A DNA stretch of 64,000 bases from the NCBI RefSeq assembly GCF_000226095.1, contig NC_016472.1, positions 62,001-126,000 on the forward strand, written 5' to 3'. Under the pieces are notes generated by a model. The model saw nothing but the letters and a program-made list of their open reading frames with translations. It was not told the origin of the DNA and searched no databases. The position numbers and the translations under genes are program-made. Below are positions 1 to 9,233 of the stretch, piece by piece (within the stretch, counting starts at the first letter, position 1; each line of letters starts with the position of its first letter). This DNA is from Thermothelomyces thermophilus ATCC 42464 (taxonomy: Eukaryota; Ascomycota; Sordariomycetes; Sordariales; Chaetomiaceae).

Positions 1-1
1 C

Positions 2-739
2 GAGTGGCGCGGACCCGGGCGCGAGTACTGCGGCGGCGCGCTGGTCTGGCAGACCAACGACTGCTGGCCCGTCACGAGCTGGAGCATCGTCGACTACTAC
101 CTGCGCCCCAAGCTGGCCTACTTCACGGTCAAGCGCGAGATGGCGCCCGTGAGCATCGGCATCACGCGCAGGACGCACCTGCACCCGCGCGACCGGCACA
201 CCCGAGTCAACGTGGACGTCAAGACGCAGATCGAGGTGTGGGCCAGCAACCTGACCCTCGAGGACTTGACGGTCGACTGCGTACTCAAGGCCTGGGACGT
301 CGAGAGCGGCGAGGAGACCTTCTCCGAGACGGTGGCGGCGGCGCTGCTCCTGCGGGAGAACCGGTCGACCGAGATCGCCGCGCTGGACGTTCCCGTCCGG
401 CAGAAGAACGTCGGGGAGGAGGGCCGGATCGTGGTGGCGGCCTATCTGGTCGACAAGGAGGGCAGGCAGATGGCCCGCTACGTCAACTGGCCCGAGCCGC
501 TCAAGTACGTGCACCTGCAGAAGCCTCGGGCGCTCCGGGCGCAGCTGACTGCCGATTACTCGGCGGTCGAGGTCAGCGCCGAGGTGCCAGTCAAGGGCGT
601 CGCGCTGGAGTGCGAGGATGACGGGGTCCGATTCGACGACAACCTGGTGGATATTGTGCCGGGCGAGGTGGTCACCATCGGCGTCAGCGGGGCGGGCAAG
701 GACACCAAGATCGAGACGCGGTATCTGGACATGATCTAA
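2..739 (+). CDS. mndB: Beta-mannosidase B (GH2), C-terminal part
   Basis: This is the 3' end of a gene that starts outside the window; 245 codons are present in frame from base 2 and end at a TAA. The first residues (GGALVWQTNDCWPVTSWS) match the end of the catalytic barrel of the cytoplasmic, MndB-type GH2 beta-mannosidases, and the rest forms the C-terminal beta-sandwich domains. The family removes terminal beta-1,4-linked mannose from manno-oligosaccharides taken up after mannan digestion. The catalytic acid/base and nucleophile lie upstream, outside the window, so activity cannot be judged. No intron is seen in this part. The choice of MndB over MndA rests on the recognised barrel-end motif and remains unaligned. 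Confidence 0.85.
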   Translation, partial: EWRGPGREYCGGALVWQTNDCWPVTSWSIVDYYLRPKLAYFTVKREMAPVSIGITRRTHLHPRDRHTRVNVDVKTQIEVWASNLTLEDLTVDCVLKAWDVESGEETFSETVAAALLLRENRSTEIAALDVPVRQKNVGEEGRIVVAAYLVDKEGRQMARYVNWPEPLKYVHLQKPRALRAQLTADYSAVEVSAEVPVKGVALECEDDGVRFDDNLVDIVPGEVVTIGVSGAGKDTKIETRYLDMI

Positions 740-1124
740 TTTCCGGTTCTTCCGGAAGGGGAGTGGGGGAAGAGTTATATAGAAGGAGAAGAATAGGTAT
801 CTAGACCAATTTATTACGACAGGTGGCTTTAGAAGAATGGACCGGAACGGCAGAAGGGACAAGAACGGGGAAACCCAAGGAACGATGAGGAAGCTCATTA
901 CGAATGATGTTGGAGACATAAACAAAGTTCGATTATTGATCTCAATTATCTACGGCACTACCAAGAACCCGCCCCCCCCCCCCCCCCCCCGCATAGACGC
1001 CTAATAGATCATCCATATAAACCGACCGATCACCATGCATGCACACCGTTGAACGCCACGAGATGCAACCAAAGTATAAAAAGGTTAACGAAGAATTTTT
1101 TTTTTTGGGGAAAAAAAAAAATGC
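740..1124. other. Convergent intergenic region, beta-mannosidase to xylitol dehydrogenase
   Basis: These 385 bases lie between the 3' ends of two convergent genes. The stretch holds a C homopolymer of 19 bases at 972-990 and T and A runs near 1096-1120. I see no ORF, RNA gene or repeat here; it probably consists of the two 3' untranslated regions. Confidence 0.6.
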
Positions 1125-2339
1125 TCAGCAGCAGCCGGTGCTGCCGGTGACCGGGGCGGCCTTGAGCTTGTTCTCGTCGACGGTGGTGTCGATGGCCTTG
1201 TCGACCTTCTCGTTGGGGCCGGCGATGAGGATCTTGATGACCTGGCCCTCCTTGACCTTCTTGAAGGCCTGCTCGGCGTCGCGGAAGGGGACGACGCCGT
1301 TGATGAGGGCCTTGACGTCGACCTTGCCCGAGGCGACGAGGTCGATGGCGAGCTTGTAGTCGCCGCTGCCGTAGCGGAAGGAGCCGCGGGCGGTGACCTC
1401 CTTGAGGCAGAGGGCCATGATGGGGAAGGTGATGTCGGACTTGCCCATGCCGCCCTGGACGTAGGTGCCGCCCATGCGGACGACGTGCAGGGAGGTCTGG
1501 ATGGAGGGCTCGGCGCCCGAGGCGTCGATGACGGCGTCGGCGCCGTCGGGCAGGTCGGCGACGGCCAGCAGCTTGCGCGCGTTCTCCTCGGGCGAGACGC
1601 GCTGGGAGGCGTACGTGTGGGTGGCGGCGTAGGAGCGGGCAAAGTCGAGCTTGGACTGGACAATGTCGACCGAGACGACCTTGGTGGCGCCGAAGGAGCG
1701 GGCGACGGCGGCGCAGAGCAGGCCGACGGGCCCGGCGCCCATGACGACGACGCTCTGGCCGGGCTGGACGCGCGCCTGCTTGACGATGTGGACGGCGACG
1801 GCGAGGGGCTCGATCAGGGCGCCCTCCTGGGTGGACACGTTGTCGGGCAGCTTGTAGCAGAAGTCGACGGGGGCGACCCAGAAGCCGGTCAGGGTGCCGT
1901 CGTAGGGCGGGGTGGCAGCGAAGACCATGTCCGGACAGAGGTTGTAGTGGCCCGAGAGGCAGGCGGGGCAGCGGCGGCAGGGGTAGCCGGGCTCGAGGGC
2001 GATGCGGTCGCCCTTCTTGAGCGTCTTGACGGCGGAGCCGACCTCGACGACGGTGCCGGCCGACTCGTGGCCCAGCACCATGGGGTCCTTGACGACGAAG
2101 TGGCCGATGGCGCCGTGCTGCCAGTAGTGCACATCGGAGCCGCAGATGCCCGTGTAGTTGACGGCGACCAGGACATCGTGCGGGTTCTGCAGCTTGGGCA
2201 CGGGCCGCTCCTCGAAGCTGACATCGTTGGGCTTATTGAGGACGAACGAGAGGTTCTGCGGGGTTGCTGTTAGCCGGGCGCCGGCGGGCAAACAGAGAAG
2301 GGGGGAGTTCAGCCTGGCTGCACCTACCGAAGAAGCCAT
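1125..2339 (-). CDS. xdhA: Xylitol dehydrogenase (D-xylulose reductase), zinc medium-chain dehydrogenase
   Basis: The gene has two exons, 2339-2328 (MASS) and 2255-1125, and encodes 380 aa. The 72-nt intron has GTAGGT at its 5' end, a GCTAAC branch site and CCGCAG at its 3' end; joining gives [18 protein letters not shown], the usual fungal XDH start. The enzyme oxidises xylitol to D-xylulose with NAD+ in the fungal D-xylose and L-arabinose pathway. Catalytic zinc ligands are visible as C42 (GICGSD) and H67-E68 (GHE), and structural zinc ligands as C97, C100, C103 and C111. The Rossmann motif GAGPVG follows. The body matches XDH better than L-arabinitol or sorbitol dehydrogenases. After the usual end ([10 protein letters not shown]) there is an extra tail of about 20 residues ending in GCC. 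The GC-rich upstream region contains CCCCAC/CCCCGG words of the kind bound by CreA, which is only suggestive. Confidence 0.93.
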   Translation of the reverse strand: MASSVGAARLNSPLLCLPAGARLTATPQNLSFVLNKPNDVSFEERPVPKLQNPHDVLVAVNYTGICGSDVHYWQHGAIGHFVVKDPMVLGHESAGTVVEVGSAVKTLKKGDRIALEPGYPCRRCPACLSGHYNLCPDMVFAATPPYDGTLTGFWVAPVDFCYKLPDNVSTQEGALIEPLAVAVHIVKQARVQPGQSVVVMGAGPVGLLCAAVARSFGATKVVSVDIVQSKLDFARSYAATHTYASQRVSPEENARKLLAVADLPDGADAVIDASGAEPSIQTSLHVVRMGGTYVQGGMGKSDITFPIMALCLKEVTARGSFRYGSGDYKLAIDLVASGKVDVKALINGVVPFRDAEQAFKKVKEGQVIKILIAGPNEKVDKAIDTTVDENKLKAAPVTGSTGCC

Positions 2340-3236
2340 TGTTGATGGTGGTTTGCTTGCGTTGGCCCCGGTAGGAGGGAAGGAGAAACGGAGGGAAGGA
2401 GAAGGGAGGGAAGGAATTAGCTTTGAGAGGGAGTCGGTATGACAGCACAGAAGACGACTTGAACAAACAAACGGGATCGAGGAGGGTTGAGGACAGAGAG
2501 GGAAGCAGAGAGGAGCTGGGAGCTTGTTCAAGATCCTCGAGGGAGAGAATCAGTTTTAAATACGCAGCGAAACCGGGCAGCACCGTTTCTCGGAGATATC
2601 CAGCGGTGGTGCTCTTGGTGGTCCCCCGTCTTCGCTTTGCCCTGAATTCGGGCACAAGAATGCCCCTCCTTGCCCCGACCGGGCAAACATCGATTGGGGA
2701 AGCTTGGAGGGCCGTGGTGCGGGGAGGCTCAGTGCCTGAGGTGCGAAGGGCCAGGGCTCGATAGCACCACCACCACCCCACCTACCTACTTTGCCCCGGA
2801 TGACATACATAGTATAACCAAACCACGCCCTCTCCACCGCAGCGTGCGGTCGAGCCTGGCAAGCCGATTACGCCATGGCTTGTCTGTCTTTGGTGGTGAG
2901 CCCGCCGAGTCCGCCGTACCAAGTCCAGATGTACTGTAGGATCACAGTAATCCGTACATACAATTATCCAGCACAACGCGCCGCCACTAGCACCCCCTGG
3001 TTCGCTGGAAGCTTATTGCAGCTTCCAATCCACCGACGCTGCAAGCTCCCGCGAGAACCCCACGAACGGCGCACTGGCCTGGGCCGTCGATTTACCCAGC
3101 GATTTTAGCCGCGCCTATCAGCGGTCGAGCGCAACAGCATGGGGACCCGCCCCGTGGCTTGCCGCGACGAGCGCTGCCAGGCCAGAACTCGTCAGCTGAG
3201 TATCAGAAACTTCCTTTATCTACGATCTACGGAGTA
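2340..3236. other. Upstream region of xylitol dehydrogenase
   Basis: About 900 bases between the xylitol dehydrogenase start and a transposon relic. The part next to the gene is purine-rich on the plus strand, so the leader of the minus-strand mRNA is pyrimidine-rich, as is common in this group. CCCCAC- and CCCCGG-type words occur near 2740-2860. I see no convincing ORF. It probably contains the promoter. It ends at a TACGGAGTA word (3228-3236) whose last two bases form the left TA flank of the transposon relic. Confidence 0.5.
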
Positions 3237-3265
3237 CGAAGGTTGGTCCGGGAAGACTTTGCAAT
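3237..3265 (+). repeat. Left terminal inverted repeat of the 683-bp element
   Basis: The sequence begins CGAAGGTTGGTCCGGGAAGA. It is an exact inverted match to 3891-3919 over about 29 bases, and TA precedes it at 3235-3236. Confidence 0.85.
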
Positions 3266-3890
3266 CCTGTGCCAAGGCTAGGCATCTAACGTACGAAGTG
3301 CACCCACAATCTTATTTATACTGTAATTTATACAGTAAACAGATCCTCACCGCACATCCAGGTTCCTCTCTACCTATCCTGCCCATCAGAGCCTATATAC
3401 AAGTCTATGTCGCAAGGATCCAGGGGAATATCAAATGGGTGATCTGACTTGCTAGAGGAAATAAGTATAAGGAGGGTATAGTTCCTGAACCACTACCTTT
3501 AGGTGAGGAGGAGCCTGGTTATCGTATATAGCGCGAATGGCTTCAGAAATCGGGGGCCGAAAAGGAAGTTAAATTAGAAGCTAAGATGGCCACTATTAAT
3601 AAGGATATTACAGATAGACTTTGTAGTAGAGAGCTTGTATATCTAATACGTAGGCGACATTAGCGATAGACTTATAAGTAGGGAAGACGACATACCTGCT
3701 AGTAAAATAGAGCCTCTTAACTGTAAAATATAGCGAATTGAACATTGTTACAAATGTTTAAAATAAGCCTAGTTTTAAGCTTAGTTTAAAGTGTTAGATA
3801 CATCTATAAGCTCGGTTTAGCTATAGTGTGCAAATGTCTCTTACAGTGCTAGCTGACTATACTGTATGCCAAGGTCTTGGCAACCTGGGA

Positions 3891-3919
3891 ATTGCAAAGT
3901 CTTCCCGGACCAACCTTCG
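3891..3919 (-). repeat. Right terminal inverted repeat of the 683-bp element
   Basis: This is the complement of the left repeat at 3237-3265, ending CCAACCTTCG and followed by TA at 3920-3921. The similarity continues inward at a lower level. Confidence 0.85.
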
Positions 3920-4365
3920 TAGAGAGGGTTCAATGTCGAAAAAAGGGGGTCAAGATGCAACTTGCAGCCAATTCTTTTGCCGCAGAATCCACAGGCTAGG
4001 GATCGGGCACTGGGGCGGTGGATTGGCTCTTGTTGGGAGGCACCGAGAGGTAGGTTGTTGCGCCTTGGGCATTTGCACAAAGCATATACACGACACTCCT
4101 ACCTCGAGATAGGGAGGGGTGGTTACCCCAAACCGTGGTGAAATTCCCTGTATAGCTACAAGCCATCCGCCGGTCGCGGCGTCTTCACAAAGCTCGAAGG
4201 GCCTTCTGAACGGTGACTAAAATCGACGCTGGTTGGGAAAACTCAGAACTGTCTCAATAGTTTGTCCAAAGCCCCTCTTCGGGACTTCGAGATACGCATC
4301 ACCACAAGCCGAAACCAAGAACAAAAAAATACAAGAAAAAACCAAACATCACAACATGAAAAAGA
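3920..4365. other. Intergenic region between transposon relic and tRNA-Leu(CAG)
   Basis: About 450 bases with no supported gene. A run of five T on the minus strand directly downstream of the tRNA (complement of 4360-4365) is the likely RNA polymerase III terminator. The remaining sequence is of mixed composition and shows nothing I recognise. Confidence 0.5.
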
Positions 4366-4475
4366 TGACAAGGGTGAGATTCGAACTCACGCCCCATTTC
4401 TGAGACCAGGAATGCTCGATGAGCGAATTCAGGTGGGCCTGAACCTGGCGCCTTGGACCGCTCGGCCACCTTGCC
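4366..4475 (-). tRNA. tRNA-Leu(CAG) with intron
   Basis: A 110-nt gene starting GGCAAGGTGGCCGAGCGGTC and ending with the T arm (GAGTTCGAATCTC) and acceptor strand CCTTGTC plus discriminator A. The acceptor stem GGCAAGG pairs with CCTTGTC (one G-U). The anticodon stem CCAGG pairs with CCTGG; the loop reads TTCAGG before the intron and T after it, so the anticodon is CAG and reads CUG codons. The intron of about 26 nt lies after position 37, the standard place. The long variable arm fits leucine. An oligo-T terminator follows directly. Outside the anticodon arm, intron and variable arm it is almost identical to the tRNA-Leu gene at 28316-28430. Confidence 0.93.
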
Positions 4476-4855
4476 GTTGATGGGGTAGTGGGCACAAAAT
4501 TGCGCACAAGAGCTTGCAGTAGCAGCGCGCATCCAGGACTTCGGAAGCAGTTGGTTGTGGTTCGTGCACGGCCAAGCGAGGGGCAGCACGGGATTTGACT
4601 GTGACGTCGTGCCGGTGTCGGCAACAGCGCCACATGCCGATGCAACCCGGAGGATTCCGCCCCGCCGTGCATCAAGGCACCGAACTCCGAATTGCATCTT
4701 CGGAGTCCGTAAAGCAAAATCGGTTATTCACCGAGAACGGAGGACTGCCACCGCCAACACGACCAATGCGTCATGCGTGGTGGACAGCCGTCGTTCCCTG
4801 GTCACTGACCCGCGCGATTCCCGGTCCCGGCCCCGGCCCATTTTTTTCGAGAACC
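4476..4855. other. Divergent upstream region, tRNA-Leu and folylpolyglutamate synthase
   Basis: This 380-base stretch lies upstream of both the minus-strand tRNA-Leu(CAG) and the plus-strand synthase gene. It should contain the synthase promoter and leader; tRNA transcription would depend mainly on the internal A and B boxes. I see no TATA box or other clear site. Confidence 0.5.
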
Positions 4856-6624
4856 ATGGCGACGACGACGCCGTCACCAACGCGATCGGCGACGACGAGG
4901 ACGACGAGGACGACGAGGACGACAACGAGGACATACAATGTAGGCAGACGAATCCCTCCGCGCTCTCCCCCAGCTCTTTCCCCCCGCTCTCTACCACACG
5001 CACTGCCGGCGCTCGCGCTCAACTAGCTCACCGTCCAGGACGCCATCGACGCCCTCAATTCCCTCCAGACGCCCTATGCCGCCATCGAGGCCCGCCGCCG
5101 CGCGGGCATCCGGCCCGACGCCACCTCGGTGCGCGAGATGCGCGCCTACCTCGCCCGCATCGGCTACACCCCGCGGGACCTCGACCGGCTCAACATTGTG
5201 CACGTCGCCGGCACCAAGGGCAAGGGCAGCACCTGCGCCTTTGTCGACTCGGTCCTGTCGCGCTACCAGCGCCGCGGCGGGTCCCCGCGCCGGGTCGGCC
5301 TCTTCACCTCCCCGCACCTGATCGCCGTGCGCGAGCGCATCCGCATCAACTCGGCGCCCATCTCGGAGGAGCTGTTTGCAAAGTACTTCTTCGACGTCTG
5401 GGACCGCCTGGAGGCCAACGCCGACGTGGCCGCGGACGACGCCGCCCCGGGCAGCAAGCCCATCTACGCCCGCTACCTGACCCTCATGAGCTTCCACGTC
5501 TTCCTGTCCGAGGGCGTCGACGCGGCCGTCTACGAGACGGGCATCGGCGGCGAGTACGACGCCACCAACGTGGTCGAGCACCCCGTGGCCAGCGGCATCA
5601 GCACCCTCGGCATCGACCACGTCTTCGTCCTCGGCGACACCGTCGACAAGATCGCCTGGCACAAGGCCGGCATCATGAAGCCCGGAAGCCCCGCCTTCAC
5701 CGTCGAGCAGGTCCCGCGCGCCGCCGAGGTGCTCAAGGCGCGCGCCGCCGAAAAGGGAGTCGGCCTCCGCGTGCTCGACATCGACCCGCGGCTGGCCGCC
5801 GTCAAGATCCGCCCGGACGCTACTTTCCAGAAGAAGAACGCCACCCTCGCCGTCGCGCTTGCCGAGACCGCCCTCAGACGGCTGGACCCTTCCTTCTCGC
5901 CCGACCCGGACGCCCTGCCGCGCGAGTTTGTCGACGGCCTGGAGCAGGTCGTCTGGCGCGGCCGCTGCGAGGTCAAGGTCGAGGACCACGTCATCTGGCA
6001 CGTCGACGGTGCCCACACCGTCGACAGTCTCAAGATGGCGGCCCGCTGGTTCGTCGGCGAGTGCGCCGGCCGGGCCGGGGGCGGGCCCAGGGTGCTCATC
6101 TTCAACCAGCAGGGCCGCGCCGAGGCGGTCGACTTTCTCGACGGGCTCTGCAACACCGTCAAGGATACGGGCCGGGGGTTCGAGCACGTCATATTTTGCA
6201 CAAACGTCACGTACGCCGCCACCGGCTACAAGAGAGGTATGTCTCTGTCCGCTTCCGGTCCGATCCGGTTCCGGTCCGCTCTACCGCTCTACACGATGCA
6301 TCATCCGCCGGCGAACGGGGCGGCGCACCGTCTTCTCGTCGTTTGTGTTTTTTTCCTGCGCGTTGACAAACGAGCCCAGACTTTGTAAACCACCAGCACA
6401 ACCCCGCCGACATCGAGAAGATGACCCAGCAGCGCGTGTTCGCCGACAGGTGGAAGAAGCTGGACCCGTCCGCCAACGTCATGCTCATTCCCACCATCGA
6501 GGAGGCCATCAACGCCGCCCGCGGCTTGGCGAGCGGAGAGCACAAGGTCCAGGCTCTCATCACCGGCAGCCTGCACCTGGTCGGCGGTGCGCTAGGTATC
6601 TTGGAGAGCGCTGATGCGTTGTAA
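4856..6624 (+). CDS. met7: Folylpolyglutamate synthase
   Basis: There are three exons, 4856-4939, 5027-6236 and 6380-6624, giving 512 aa. Introns of 87 and 143 nt have GTAGGC...CTAG and GTATGT...CCCAG ends and keep the frame. The enzyme adds glutamates to tetrahydrofolates with ATP, which retains folates in the cell and supports methionine synthesis (Met7 in yeast, met-6 in Neurospora). The Mur-ligase-type P-loop HVAGTKGKGS lies near residue 87, followed by LFTSPHL, the folate-loop region YETGIGGEYDATNV, and WHVDGAHT with the catalytic His-Asp of the C-terminal domain. The last exon begins DFVNHQHNPAD, typical of the family. The first 28 residues are almost all Thr, Arg and Ser, encoded by an ACG/AGG-type trinucleotide repeat, and could act as a mitochondrial presequence. 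A second synthase lies 244 bp away in convergent orientation. Confidence 0.92.
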
Positions 6625-6868
6625 TTCCGAACTTGGTAGGCAAATGGAGGGGAAAGGGAAGAGAGGAGGAAGGGGGCGAAAAGAATGATACCGAGGCGAA
6701 GACGGGGTTTGGGAGTCCGTCCGTCTCGGCGATTACGAATATTGACTGGAGGCTCGTCTTCATCGACGCGTTCGCGGATTTCACCTGGTGATTCAACTAT
6801 ACAGGTTGCATGCTTCACGGCCATCTGGGGCTTTCGGAGTTTCGGGATAGATTTGGCAGGCTTAATTA

Positions 6869-8740
6869 TTAGTATTCGGCATGGTCAATGATCTTGAGCA
6901 CGGCGCCCGCCAGGTGGAAACTTCCCGTAACCAGCACCCGGCACGGCTTCCCTTGCTCCCTCGCCTGCGCCGCGATATGCCTGATCTGCTCCACCGCGGG
7001 ACGGACGGCGTTGTGCACCGTCGTGGTGGTCGTGCCGTCGGCGGCCTCCTGCATCGTCTCCTGTGCCCTGATCTGCGTAGAGAGGTCGCGTTCCTCGCCA
7101 TCTGCCGGTTCCTCCTCTTCGTTCCTCGTAAATATGGCATGGTCGAAGGCGGTCCGGCCGCCGCTCTGCGCTCCAGATAGAAGCGCCCTCAACAGCGGCG
7201 CCGGATCCCTCTCCTGCTGGTTGAACAGCAATACCCGCACGCTGCCGCCGCCGCCGCCGTCGTTGTCGTCGCCACCCGCCCTGTCCGCGAACCACCGGCC
7301 CACCCCGGCCAGACTGTCGTCGGTGTGCGCGCCGTCGACGTGCCACTCGATGATGGTGCCCTGCTGCGCGTCCCGGAGCACCTCGCAGCGCCCGCGCAGG
7401 GCGGCCTCGCGCAGCCCCCGGACGAACTCGGGCGGCATGTCGCCGAGCAACCACTCGTCCGTCCCGAACCTGCCCTCGAACCTGACCCCGACGCGCAGCA
7501 GGTGCTCCCTCGCGGCGTGGACGGCCAGGGCCATGTTGTACTTCTGAAACGGCCCCTGCAGGCGGGCGCCGTCGACCCCTCCCCACCGCTCGACCTCCTC
7601 GTCCGGCACCTCGACCAGGACGGCGCCCTTCTCGCGCGCCCGCCGGCGCAGCACCTCCATGACGCCGCGCTGGTGCTCTTGCGCCTCGGGCAGCCGCCTG
7701 GTGAAGGCCTTGACGCCTTCCTTGAAGATGCCGCTCTTGTGCCACGCGATCTTGTTGACCGTGTCGCCCAGCATGCCGACGTGATCGATCCCCAGCTGCG
7801 TCACCACCGTGGCCGTGACGCCCTCCCTGGGCAGCACGTTGGTCGAGTCGTACTCGCCGCCGATGCCGCACTCGACCACGGCGCTGCGCAGGCCACGGCC
7901 GCCCTCGGAGACGAACGCATGCAGCGCCACGAGGGTCAGGAAGCGGAAATAGAACGGCTTGGTCGCCGGCCCGCTCAGCAGCTCCTCCTCCTCGGCCGGC
8001 GTGAGGCTGACGCGCGGCGGCGGCGGCGGCGGCGGCGGCGAACCCCCCTCGCCACCACCCCCGGCCCCGGCCCCGGCCCCGGCCGCGGCCTTGAGCTTGG
8101 CCTCGGCGGCCTCCCGCCGCGCTGCCTCGGTCAGCCGGTCCCAGACCTCTGCGACGTAGCGCGCGAACCGGTCGGGCGCGATCGGGGCGCCGTCCAGCAC
8201 GATCCGCTCGCGCACCGACAGCACGTGCGGCGACGTGTACAAGCCAACCCGCCCGGCCCCGGGGTACTGCGCCAGGACGGACGCGATCAGCGCGCTGACG
8301 CTGCCCTTGCCCTTGGTCCCCGCCACGTGCACGAACCGCACCGGCAAGGCGGCCAGCGACGCGGGCGTGTACCCTGCCCGGCCGAGCCAGGCGAGCATCT
8401 CGGGAATGGCCAGGGCGTTTAGGTCGGCGGGTTTGCCGCCTCCCCCTCCTCCTCCTCCTCCTGCTCCTCCTGCTGAAGCGGCGGCTGTTGCTGGGGCAGG
8501 GTCGAAGAGAGAGGTGACGGCACGGTTGGACTGGAGCTGCGCCAGACGGGAGAGCGCGGTGGCGTAAGCGTCGTCGGGCACGCTGGGGGCAGCCATTGTG
8601 TGTAAGAGATGCGACGAGCGGCCGCTGCAGCTGACTGAATCGATGACTTTTAGTCTGGAGGCAACGATCAGTTGGCGACGATGAGCTTGAGCTTGAGTTT
8701 GGATGACGGATCTGGAGATGGCGCGGCGGGTTGCGAACAT
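6869..8740 (-). CDS. Second folylpolyglutamate synthase-like protein, possible dual start
   Basis: A single exon of 623 codons from the ATG at 8740; a second in-frame ATG at 8596 gives 575 aa. The protein carries HVAGTKGKGSV (ATP-binding loop), LYTSPHVLSVRERI, VECGIGGEYDSTNVL, QLGIDHVGMLGDTV and WHVDGAHTDDS, so all landmarks of the FPGS/Mur ligase fold are present. It is a paralogue of the convergent gene at 4856-6624 and is too long for a FOL3-type dihydrofolate synthase. It differs by glycine- and proline-rich insertions (around 8005-8095 and 8420-8500) and a longer acidic loop before the last strand (LVTGSFHLAG). The first 48 residues are rich in Arg, Ser and Gln with no acidic residue until the Asp of KVIDS, and look like a mitochondrial presequence, so the two starts could give mitochondrial and cytosolic forms, as in human FPGS. 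This is inference; which start is used is unknown. Confidence 0.88.
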   Translation of the reverse strand: MFATRRAISRSVIQTQAQAHRRQLIVASRLKVIDSVSCSGRSSHLLHTMAAPSVPDDAYATALSRLAQLQSNRAVTSLFDPAPATAAASAGGAGGGGGGGGGKPADLNALAIPEMLAWLGRAGYTPASLAALPVRFVHVAGTKGKGSVSALIASVLAQYPGAGRVGLYTSPHVLSVRERIVLDGAPIAPDRFARYVAEVWDRLTEAARREAAEAKLKAAAGAGAGAGGGGEGGSPPPPPPPPRVSLTPAEEEELLSGPATKPFYFRFLTLVALHAFVSEGGRGLRSAVVECGIGGEYDSTNVLPREGVTATVVTQLGIDHVGMLGDTVNKIAWHKSGIFKEGVKAFTRRLPEAQEHQRGVMEVLRRRAREKGAVLVEVPDEEVERWGGVDGARLQGPFQKYNMALAVHAAREHLLRVGVRFEGRFGTDEWLLGDMPPEFVRGLREAALRGRCEVLRDAQQGTIIEWHVDGAHTDDSLAGVGRWFADRAGGDDNDGGGGGSVRVLLFNQQERDPAPLLRALLSGAQSGGRTAFDHAIFTRNEEEEPADGEERDLSTQIRAQETMQEAADGTTTTTVHNAVRPAVEQIRHIAAQAREQGKPCRVLVTGSFHLAGAVLKIIDHAEY

Positions 8741-9233
8741 CTCGCTATGAGAGAGCTCGCTGTTTTAGTTATTTCGACATTTCCCTCGGGTTCCCCGGGG
8801 TAATTTTGTCAATCCGGAATCGATGAAACCAAAAGGTTTGTCGATGAGTGATCGATGTTGAGTTTGTTGGTTTTGTCTGCAGTGAGACGTGGGCGGGCCC
8901 CTCGGTCTTCTCCGGCTTCGCTTGGTTTTTTGGTTTTGGTTCAATCAACTCCGAAGATTCTCAAGGTTATAAAATATCATCACAGCGGATAAACACCCCG
9001 AACGAGCCCAAAACCTCAAAATCTGCATTCCACACACACCCCCGAACCTGAGCTGCCACACTACCAAAAGCAAACAATCGATGGAAAACGAGCTGACAAC
9101 AGCTGACCGCGTCTATTGGCTACTTAATACACGCACCCAGCCCGAACCGTCCTTCTTGACCTTTAGATCTACGCAGTAACGCAGGAATGTACATACATCG
9201 ACAAAGGAAAAAGTTAAAGAATAAAAGTCCCGT
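8741..9233. other. Intergenic region between FPGS paralogue and MIC60
   Basis: About 490 bases covering the upstream side of the second folylpolyglutamate synthase and the 3' untranslated region of MIC60. I see no supported ORF, repeat or RNA gene. Confidence 0.5.

Larger units (their letters stand above)
3237..3919. mobile_element. Degenerate TA-flanked inverted-repeat DNA transposon relic, probably RIP-mutated
   Basis: The two ends are inverted copies of each other: the left end begins CGAAGGTTGGTCCGGGAAGA and the right end is its complement. About 29 bases are perfect, followed by roughly 25 bases with weaker similarity. Both ends are flanked by TA (3235-3236 and 3920-3921), the target duplication of the Tc1/mariner superfamily, which includes Fot1/pogo-like elements. 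The 683-bp interior is AT-rich between about 3300 and 3860, unlike the GC-rich surroundings, and rich in TpA, as expected of repeat-induced point mutation. No transposase reading frame survives, so it is either a short non-autonomous element or a deleted copy. Family assignment beyond the TA duplication is not possible by eye. Confidence 0.8.

Noticed and set aside
4991-6187. Open frame of 398 codons opposite the first folylpolyglutamate synthase
   Set aside because: A shadow frame without motifs; the plus strand has the P-loop and introns of the real gene.
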